The notes under the pieces were generated by a model that was not told the origin of the DNA, did no database searches, and saw only the letters and a list, made by a program, of their open reading frames with translations. A program made the position numbers and the translations under genes. 17,589 nucleotides of DNA from an uncultured Prevotella sp. (GTDB lineage Bacteria; Bacteroidota; Bacteroidia; Bacteroidales; Bacteroidaceae): NCBI GenBank assembly GCA_900557035.1, contig USRA01000046.1, positions 1 through 17,589 on the forward strand, read 5' to 3'. Positions 1 to 6,500 of the stretch are shown here, one piece after another (within the stretch, counting starts at the first letter, position 1; the number at the start of each line of letters is the position of its first letter).

Positions 1-56
1 AGCTCACTTGCGCCGATGGTACTGCAATGCAATGCGGGAGAGTAGGTAGCCGCCTT
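1..56 (+). rRNA. rrf: 5S ribosomal RNA, 3' end (partial)
   Basis: The first bases carry the conserved 3' third of a bacterial 5S rRNA: the GCCGATGGTACTGC stretch, then GCGGGAGAGTAGG and the closing GCCGCC that pairs with the missing 5' end. The gene begins before the window, so this is the tail of an rRNA operon read left to right. The exact 3' end is an estimate; a terminator starts nine bases later. Confidence 0.85.
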
Positions 57-64
57 CTTTTATC

Positions 65-101
65 AAAGCCTCAGATTTCGAAAGATTTCTGAGGCTTTTT
101 T
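65..101 (+). terminator. Intrinsic terminator of the rRNA operon
   Basis: An 11-bp perfect stem (AAAGCCTCAGA at 65-75 with TCTGAGGCTTT at 88-98) with a 12-base loop runs into a T tract. It directly follows the 5S rRNA and so ends the rRNA transcript. Confidence 0.85.
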
Positions 102-208
102 CGTTTTCCTACAGTTTATTTTCGCTGTTTTTTGCTTGATATACGTCATGTAACTATGTTATAAAGTGTTTAAAACATTAAAAAAAGCGCTGATAATCAG
201 TCTATTAC

Positions 209-239
209 TTGCATATCTCGATTTTTTTTTGTATCTTTG
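209..239 (+). promoter_or_regulatory. Promoter of the lytic transglycosylase-like gene
   Basis: A -7 element TATCTTTG (232-239) matches the Bacteroidota consensus TAnnTTTG. A TTG -33 element (209-211) lies 20 bases upstream, the standard spacing. The start point would be near 245-248, about 160 bases before the gene. The interval 102-208 between the rRNA terminator and this promoter is AT-rich and shows nothing else recognisable. Confidence 0.7.
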
Positions 240-246
240 CAAACGA

Positions 247-407
247 TAAGAATAAGGATATCATCCATATATCTGTTTTGTGTATGCTGGTATCCGTTAA
301 GGTATCTAACGGAACTGAGGTGAGCAGCCTATCTTTTTCTCACAAGTTGCCACCGCGAAATCACTGATGTTGTAGTTCAGCTTTTCAGGTTCCATAAAAC
401 AAAAAAT
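247..407 (+). promoter_or_regulatory. Long, probably structured 5' leader
   Basis: Between the predicted start point and the ATG at 408 lie about 160 untranslated bases. Three hairpins can be seen: CCGTTA (294-299) with TAACGG (307-312); GGTG-A-GCAGC (319-328, bulged A at 323) with GTTGC-CACC (346-354), using one G-U pair; and CTGA (364-367) with TCAG (377-380). It matches no riboswitch class that I recognise. The folding is read by eye only. Confidence 0.4.
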
Positions 408-848
408 ATGAAGAGAATAACAATGGTATTAGTCAGCATCTTGATGCTGATGATGAAGGTAAGTACAGCGTCGGCTGATACGAATGTAAATGTATCCTCT
501 ACTGATGATTTCGATTGGACTCCAGTGATGGAAGCGATTATCCAGGTAGAGAGTGAGGGTAACCCCAAAGCAAAGAGTGGAAGTTCTGTTGGTGTTATGC
601 AGATTACTCCTATCTTAGTGGCAGAGTGTAATGACATTTTGAAGAGACGCAAGAGCAAGAAGCGTTTCACTTTGGCTGATAGATTCAGCATTGCGAAGTC
701 TAAGGAGATGTTCCTCCTGATTCAGTCTGTCCACAATCCTCTGAATAGCATCGAGCACGCAATTCGTGCTTGGAATGGTGGAAACCATTATAGTGTGAAG
801 AGAACACAGCGCTATTTTGAGAAGGTCATGAATCTTTTGAAAAAGTAA
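408..848 (+). CDS. Small secreted lytic transglycosylase-like (SLT-fold) protein
   Basis: This 146-residue protein resembles a minimal lysozyme-like transglycosylase, a family that cleaves peptidoglycan glycan strands. Residues 1-23 form a signal peptide ending ASA before Asp24. The SLT signature follows: V-E-S-E-G-N-P (47-53), with Glu48 in the catalytic acid position, then VGVMQITP (61-68) and a distal AWNGG (121-125) matching the family's A-Y-N-x-G block. It is shorter than typical Slt or MltC domains, so it is either a bare catalytic domain or a reduced variant. It sits alone between an rRNA operon and tRNA-fMet, with its own promoter, long leader and terminator. The start has no Shine-Dalgarno site, normal in Bacteroidota; the signal peptide beginning at this ATG supports the start. 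Activity is inferred from motifs. Confidence 0.8.
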   Translation: MKRITMVLVSILMLMMKVSTASADTNVNVSSTDDFDWTPVMEAIIQVESEGNPKAKSGSSVGVMQITPILVAECNDILKRRKSKKRFTLADRFSIAKSKEMFLLIQSVHNPLNSIEHAIRAWNGGNHYSVKRTQRYFEKVMNLLKK

Positions 849-863
849 TTGATTTTTGATATG

Positions 864-897
864 TCCGATTTATCCTTCCAGGATGGATCGGATTTTT
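864..897 (+). terminator. Intrinsic terminator of the transglycosylase-like gene
   Basis: A 12-bp stem pairs 864-875 with 881-892, with two internal G-U pairs (870/886 and 871/885) and a five-base loop. It is followed by a T-rich tail and begins 15 bases after the stop codon. Confidence 0.75.
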
Positions 898-1045
898 GTT
901 TGTTCCCTATACTCATTCTCTTTTCCCACTTTTATTCCAGTTTCTGCTTTTTATCATACTTTTTCTCTGTTTTTATCTACTAAATCCCACTTTTTTACCT
1001 TTAAATGTTAAAACGCGTTAAAAAGATAACTTTTTGCTAGAAATG

Positions 1046-1077
1046 TTTGGCGGTTAACAAAAAAAGTAGTACCTTTG
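1046..1077 (+). promoter_or_regulatory. Promoter of tRNA-fMet
   Basis: TTTG (1046-1049) and TACCTTTG (1070-1077) are separated by exactly 20 bases, a full match to the Bacteroidota vegetative sigma consensus. Transcription would start near 1084, about 25 bases before the mature tRNA. Confidence 0.85.
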
Positions 1078-1108
1078 CACTCGCAATTCAGAAATGAGTT
1101 GATAATAT

Positions 1109-1184
1109 CGCGGTGTGGAGCAGTTGGTAGCTCGCCAGGCTCATAACCTGGAGGTCGCATGTTCGAGTCCTGCCGCCGCAACCA
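1109..1184 (+). tRNA. Initiator tRNA-fMet (anticodon CAT)
   Basis: A full 76-base cloverleaf with encoded CCA (1182-1184). The anticodon loop CTCATAA (1140-1146) reads CAT. Initiator identity is shown by the unpaired C1/A72 (1109 and 1180) and by A11-T24 in the D arm. Two departures from the usual initiator are visible. The anticodon stem has A29-T41 in place of the third G-C pair. The T stem (1157-1161 with 1169-1173) has a T52/C62 mismatch. The gene has its own promoter and terminator and does not depend on the rRNA operon upstream. Confidence 0.93.
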
Positions 1185-1189
1185 AATAG

Positions 1190-1220
1190 AGGAAGTGATT
1201 AAGAAATCACTTCCTTTTTT
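1190..1220 (+). terminator. Intrinsic terminator of tRNA-fMet
   Basis: A perfect 11-bp stem (AGGAAGTGATT at 1190-1200 with AATCACTTCCT at 1205-1215) with a four-base loop is followed at once by a T run. It lies six bases after the CCA end. The stretch from here to the next promoter at 1383 is pyrimidine-rich and holds no supportable gene. Confidence 0.92.
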
Positions 1221-1382
1221 GTTTTCTCCATATTATGTTTTTCTACCTTTTCTCCTCCATTGTCCTTTTTCTCTTATCCCTCTTACTGATCATGAATTTC
1301 TTTAGTTTTCCCATCAATTTCCCTTTCATTTTGCAATATATTCATCTGAAATCCAACATATTCTATTTTTTAACACTAAATA

Positions 1383-1414
1383 TTTGCGTATATCGAATAA
1401 AACTACTACTTTTG
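1383..1414 (+). promoter_or_regulatory. Promoter of the tetR-fabG-rluA-tamB-tamL operon
   Basis: TTTG (1383-1386) and TACTTTTG (1407-1414) are spaced by exactly 20 bases. The start point would be near 1421, giving a leader of about 44 bases. I see no other full-consensus promoter before 10724, so this probably serves all five genes. Confidence 0.82.
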
Positions 1415-1464
1415 CACATTGATAAATTTATGTGCAACTAATAAAATAAAGGAAGGGCTTCGAT

Positions 1465-2061
1465 ATGTCAGTATCCAAAACAAGACAAAAACTGGTAGAT
1501 GTTGCAAGACAACTGTTTGCCAAGAATGGTATAGACAATACTACAATGAATGATATTGCTGTAGCATCTGGTAAGGGGCGTCGTACGCTTTATACCTATT
1601 TCAGTAGAAAGGAAGATGTCTATTATGCAGTCATCGAGTCGGAGTTGGAGCGTCTTTCTGATAAATTGGATGAGGTAGCCAACTGTAAGATGCGTCCTCA
1701 GGACAAGATCATAGAATTGATTTACACCCATCTCAGTATGATCAAGGAAACAGTGGTACGTAATGGCAATCTTCGTGCTGAGTTCTTCCGTAACATCTGG
1801 ATGGTAGAGAAAGCTCGCAAGAACTTTGATGAGGATGAAATCGAAATCTTCCGTTGTGTCTATGCCGAAGGAAAGGAAGATGGGGAATTTGACATCGACA
1901 ATATTGATTTAGTTGCTGATATTACCCACTATTGTATCAAGGGGCTGGAAGTACCTTTCATTTATGGAAGATTAGGCCATGGTATGAATGTGGAGTCAAG
2001 TAAACCGCTGGTTGCAAAGGTTGTTTATGGCGCCTTGGGTAAATCAGGCTTAAAACTTTAA
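1465..2061 (+). CDS. TetR/AcrR-family transcriptional regulator
   Basis: A 198-residue protein with the TetR family's usual length and plan. The N-terminal helices carry the DNA-binding helix-turn-helix at about 26-46, recognisable from T-M-N-D-I-A, then a Gly-rich turn, then R-R-T-L-Y-T-Y-F and the K-E-D that opens helix 4. The C-terminal part (about 55-198) is the variable ligand-binding and dimerisation domain, and its ligand cannot be read. The start is favoured by an AAGGAAGGG purine run (1449-1457) seven bases upstream, unusually Shine-Dalgarno-like for this phylum. It is first in the operon, 45 bases before fabG. By family habit it may control its own promoter and thus the fatty-acid and envelope genes behind it. 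That is inference; no clear operator palindrome is visible. Confidence 0.88.
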   Translation: MSVSKTRQKLVDVARQLFAKNGIDNTTMNDIAVASGKGRRTLYTYFSRKEDVYYAVIESELERLSDKLDEVANCKMRPQDKIIELIYTHLSMIKETVVRNGNLRAEFFRNIWMVEKARKNFDEDEIEIFRCVYAEGKEDGEFDIDNIDLVADITHYCIKGLEVPFIYGRLGHGMNVESSKPLVAKVVYGALGKSGLKL

Positions 2062-2106
2062 ATAAGATATTCATAATAAACTGATTATTAATTAAATAAG
2101 AAAGAA

Positions 2107-2865
2107 ATGGGATTATTAACAGGTAAAACTGCCCTTGTAACAGGTGCAGCTCGCGGCATCGGTAAGGCTGTCGCTATGAAATTTGCTTCTGAGGGTGCTA
2201 ACATCGCATTCACAGACCTCGTACTCAATGATGATATGGCAGCTGGCTTGGAGGCTACTCGCAAGGAGATTGAGGCTCTGGGTGTAACATGCCGCGCATA
2301 TGCTGGTAATGCTGCTGACTTCGAGGAGACTGAGAAGACCGTTAAGCAGATTCACGCAGATTTCGGTTCTATCGATATTCTCGTTAACAACGCAGGTATC
2401 ACTAAGGACGGTTTGATGCTTCGTATGACTGAGGCTCAGTGGGATGCAGTTTTGAACGTAAACTTGAAGTCTGCCTTCAACTTTATCCACGCTTGTTCTC
2501 CTATCATGCTCCGTCAGCGCAGCGGTTCTATCATCAACATGGCTTCTGTTGTTGGTGTTCATGGTAACGCTGGTCAGTGCAACTATGCTGCTTCTAAGGC
2601 TGGTATGATTGCTTTGGCTAAGTCTATTGCCCAGGAGTTGGGTCCTAAGGGTGTACGTGCTAACGCAGTAGCTCCTGGTTTCATCGAGACTGCTATGACA
2701 GCACAGTTGCCAGAGGAAATCCGTAAGGATTGGATGAAGAAGATTCCTTTGCGTCGTGGTGGTCAGACTGAGGATATTGCAAATGTTTGTCTCTTCCTCG
2801 CTTCTGATATGTCTAGCTACGTAAGCGGTCAGGTAATCCAGATCGATGGTGGTATGAATATGTAA
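2107..2865 (+). CDS. fabG: 3-oxoacyl-[acyl-carrier-protein] reductase FabG
   Basis: A 252-residue classical short-chain dehydrogenase. FabG reduces 3-oxoacyl-ACP with NADPH in each cycle of type II fatty acid synthesis in the cytoplasm. Visible motifs are the dinucleotide site TGAARGIG (12-19), NNAG (94-97), catalytic Asn119, Ser147, Tyr160 and Lys164 (Y-A-A-S-K), and the P-G-F-I-E-T-A-M-T segment (190-198) common in FabG. Length and a GG-rich C-terminus (I-D-G-G-M-N-M) fit FabG better than the sugar or steroid dehydrogenases of the same fold. Codon use (mostly GCT, GGT, AAG, CGT) looks like that of a highly expressed gene and differs from the tam genes downstream. It lies second in the operon, 27 bases before the pseudouridine synthase gene. 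Confidence 0.92.
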   Translation: MGLLTGKTALVTGAARGIGKAVAMKFASEGANIAFTDLVLNDDMAAGLEATRKEIEALGVTCRAYAGNAADFEETEKTVKQIHADFGSIDILVNNAGITKDGLMLRMTEAQWDAVLNVNLKSAFNFIHACSPIMLRQRSGSIINMASVVGVHGNAGQCNYAASKAGMIALAKSIAQELGPKGVRANAVAPGFIETAMTAQLPEEIRKDWMKKIPLRRGGQTEDIANVCLFLASDMSSYVSGQVIQIDGGMNM

Positions 2866-2892
2866 TCTATTGGCATCTGTTTTAGATAAAAC

Positions 2893-3561
2893 ATGCAGGT
2901 AGTTTACGAAGACAACCATATAATTATCGTCTCTAAGAGAAGTGGTGAAATCGTGCAGGGCGACAAGACCGGCGATGAGCCTCTCTCAGAGACGGTAAAA
3001 CAGTATATCAAGGAGAAGTACCAGAAACCAGGAAATGTATTTCTGGGAGTGGTGCATCGACTTGACCGTCCTGTCTCGGGACTCGTGGTATTTGCCAAAA
3101 CCTCCAAGGCTTTGAGCCGTCTGAATAATATGTTCCGTGATGGCGAAGTTCACAAGACCTATTGGGCTATCGTGAAGAATATGCCACGTGAGACTGAGGC
3201 AACATTGACTCATTGGATAGTAAGAAACGAAAAGCAGAATAAAAGCTATGCTTACGACCATGAGGTGAAAAATTCGAAGAAGGCGATATTGAAGTATAAG
3301 GTGATAGGGCATACTGATCATTATACCCTTTTGGAAGTGAACCTGATGACAGGCCGTCATCATCAGATCAGATGCCAGTTAGCTAAGATGGGGTGCCCGA
3401 TCAAGGGCGACCTGAAATACGGTTCTCCTCGCAGCAATGCCGACGGAAGTATCTCTCTTCTCTCGCACAAGGTAGAGTTTGTGCATCCAGTATCAAAAGA
3501 AACCATTGTAGTGGAAGCTCCTCTGCCAGATGATAATCTATGGAGAGCTATTGCTCCATAA
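2893..3561 (+). CDS. RluA-family pseudouridine synthase
   Basis: A 222-residue single-domain enzyme that should isomerise uridine to pseudouridine in rRNA or tRNA. The family signature H-R-L-D-R-P-V-S-G spans 55-63, with catalytic Asp58. The second conserved block T-G-R-H-H-Q-I-R (153-160) and the K-G-D-L-K-Y-G turn (171-177) are present. No N-terminal S4 RNA-binding domain is encoded; the protein begins directly with the V-V-Y-E-D-N-H-I-I strand, as in short RluA/TruC-like members. The target site cannot be told from sequence. The start codon is 27 bases after fabG and the stop is 19 bases before tamB, which suggests one transcript. Its link to envelope assembly is probably only positional. 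Confidence 0.9.
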   Translation: MQVVYEDNHIIIVSKRSGEIVQGDKTGDEPLSETVKQYIKEKYQKPGNVFLGVVHRLDRPVSGLVVFAKTSKALSRLNNMFRDGEVHKTYWAIVKNMPRETEATLTHWIVRNEKQNKSYAYDHEVKNSKKAILKYKVIGHTDHYTLLEVNLMTGRHHQIRCQLAKMGCPIKGDLKYGSPRSNADGSISLLSHKVEFVHPVSKETIVVEAPLPDDNLWRAIAP

Positions 3562-3580
3562 CAATTTAATATCCATGCTT

Positions 3581-6500
3581 ATGAAGAAGTATGCGAAATG
3601 GGTGGGGATCGTTGTTCTTACCCCATTCGTGCTCATATTATTGTTGGCTGTTTTGCTTTATTTGCCTCCAGTACAGAACTGGGCAGTAAAGCAAGTTGCT
3701 TCTTATGCTTCAGAATCGACAGGCATGGATATTTCCGTAGAGCATGTACAACTCGTTTTCCCTCTCAAGCTGGGAGTGGAAGGCGTGAAAGTACTGCAAC
3801 CTGTCGATTCATTGAAGAACAGCAGAAACCTTGCTTTAAGAAATAAAAAAGATACCGTAGCCGACATCCAGAAGATGGTGGTAGATGTGCAGTTGCTGCC
3901 ACTCTTCAGCAATCAGGTGATGGTGGATGAACTGAACTTCACGAAGATGAAGGTGAACACCACCAACTTTATCCACGAAGCCCGAATCAAGGGAGATGTG
4001 GGCAGATTGCAGCTGATGGCGCATGGTATAGATCTGGGTAAGGAGCACGTGAATGTGAACGATGCCCTGATTTCAGATGCCAGATTGTCCGTGGAATTGA
4101 GCGATACAGTTCCGCCAGATACGACTCCAAGCACCAATTACTGGAAGATCAACTTACAGAAACTGAAACTAAAGAATACCGATTTTACCCTACACATGCC
4201 TGGAGATACCCTTCAGGTGAATGCTTATTTCGGTGATGCGATCGCCCGCACCACCTACCTTGACCTGTTCAAAGGTCTGTATCAGGTCAAGCACTTGGAC
4301 TGGAAGAACGGCAGGGTGAACTACGACCAGAATTTCGAGCGTCCTGTATCCGGTCTGGACTTCAACCATCTTGCCTTCCGCAATATGGCATTGAAGGCCG
4401 ATTCCTTCTATTTCTGCGATTCCAGGATTGATGTAAAAATCAGGGAAGCAAGGATGAAGGAGAAGAGTGGACTGAAGATAGATCAGCTTAATGGCAGATT
4501 TGTGATGGATTCCGTGAAGTTGCAGTTGCCGGATCTCTATTTCCGTACTCCGGAATCTCATTTGCAGGCTACCGTAGATATGGATATGAATGCCTTTGCC
4601 GAGAAGAATCCTGGCAAAGTGATGGCGCGTGTGAAAGGTGCCTTGGGGCGTTCTGATCTATTCCTCTTCATCGGTGATGCATTGCCAAAGCAGATGAAGA
4701 GCCGATGGCCTTACTATCCGATGAAGGTGGAAGGTTCGCTGAAGGGAAACATGCAGCGTGCCTCTTTCTCGGGAGTCAAGGTGAATCTGCCTACTGTTTT
4801 CGATTTAAGCACGGATGGCATGGTAGCTAATATGACAGATATGAATCGTCTGAAGGCGAATATCAATCTGAAGGCACGTACCTACAATCTCGGTATGGTA
4901 ACAGCCATGCTCGATCCTGCCTTGACACGGGAAATCCGCATCCCTAGCGGCATCGGCATTCAGGGAAATGTGAAGATGGATGGAACGAAGTATGCCACCA
5001 GACTGGCTCTTACCGAAGGTAAGGGAAGCATGAAGGTGGATGCTGCCATCGATGCCAAGACCCGTAGGGATGGCAGCATCGATATGAATCGCCTGGCTTA
5101 TCAGGCAAAGTTGCAGGCACGACAGATTCAGGCCCAGCATTTCCTGCCTCACCAGAATCTCTATACCTTTACGGGAGAAGTAGAGGCAAAGGGCGTGGGT
5201 ACAGATTTCCTGTCCCCTCGTACTCAACTGATGGCGAAAGCCAAGGTTAATCAGGTGCATTATGACCAGTATCAGTTGCATGATATGGTGGCTGATGCGC
5301 AGGTTGCCAACGGTAGAATTCATGCCAAGCTGGATAGTAGGAATGAGCTGCTGAATGGTAACATCGCCGTGGATGCCCTGGCTAATACCAAGAAGTTGCA
5401 GGCTACACTGGTGGCAGATGTGCGCCATGCCGATATGTATCAGTTGAAGATTACCGATAAGCCAGTGGATGTTTCGCTCTGTGGTCAGATCGATGTTCAT
5501 TCCGATCTGAAGGATAGTCACAAGGTATGGGCTAACCTGGATGATATCACCGTAAGGACAGAAAAGAATGTCTATCGCCCGGTAGGTGTTAAGGTAGATA
5601 TCCTGACCGATAGGGATACCACCCATGCCATAGCAGAGTGTGGAGATTTCCGTCTGAACATGGATGCACATGGAGGCTACGAGAAACTCCTGCGCAGAGT
5701 TACCGGTTTGCAGAAGGAATTATGGAAGCAGCTCAAGAACCGTCGCATTGATCAGGTGATGATTCGCAACAGTTTCCCTAGCGGACATATCTATCTTTCT
5801 ACAGGTAAGGACAACTTCATTTCCCGATTCATCGAATATATGGGTTACCATTTCAAGTCGGTGGAGATGGAGCTGAATGCCTCGCCTGTGGCAGGACTCG
5901 AAGGATATATGAACATTGACTCCCTGGTGGCGAGTGGCATGCAGCTGGATACCATTCGTGCCCAGGTACATACGCAGGGAGATACCATCCAATATTCTGC
6001 CCGTATTCAGAACAACCTTCATAATCCGCAGTATGTGTTCCGGGCATTGGTAGATGGTGAGGTACAGGAGCATGGTTCCAATGTCAAGGCTCGCCTCTAT
6101 GATGCATCCAATAAGTTGGGTGTGGATGTGGGACTCGCTGCCATGTTGCAGCCTAATGGTGTGAAAGTGTCTCTGATAGATACCCATCCGATATTGGGTT
6201 ATAAGGAGTTCGTAGCCAATGATTCCAATTATGTGATGTTGAGTGATGACGGACGTGTATCTGCCGATCTGGTGCTGAAGGCAGCAGCGGGCAATATGGG
6301 TATGCGTGTCTATTCCAACGATAAGAACGAGGATGCCCTGCAGGATATCACCGTCAGCATGAGCAGGTTCAATCTGGACAAGGTGCTGAGTGTGATTCCA
6401 TATATGCCGGATATCACGGGTATCATGGATGGTGACTTCCACTTTATCCAGACCAAGGAAGAACTCTCTGTTTCTTCTAATCTGAAGATAGATAACATGA

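Noticed and set aside
1109..1184. tRNA-fMet as an attachment site for an integrated element
   Set aside because: No second copy of the tRNA 3' end is seen in the window, and the recombinase lies 14 kb away beside its own likely sites.
1235..1441. 68-codon open frame after the tRNA terminator
   Set aside because: Low-complexity Phe/Leu/Ile product from T-rich DNA; it runs through the operon promoter at 1383-1414 and has no family resemblance.
2116..2919. Long minus-strand open frame over fabG
   Set aside because: It lies opposite a clear FabG with all catalytic motifs; its product is His/Thr/Ser/Cys-rich with no domain. The same holds for the long minus-strand frames inside tamB, tamL, the nucleotidyltransferase, nrnA-like and glmM genes.
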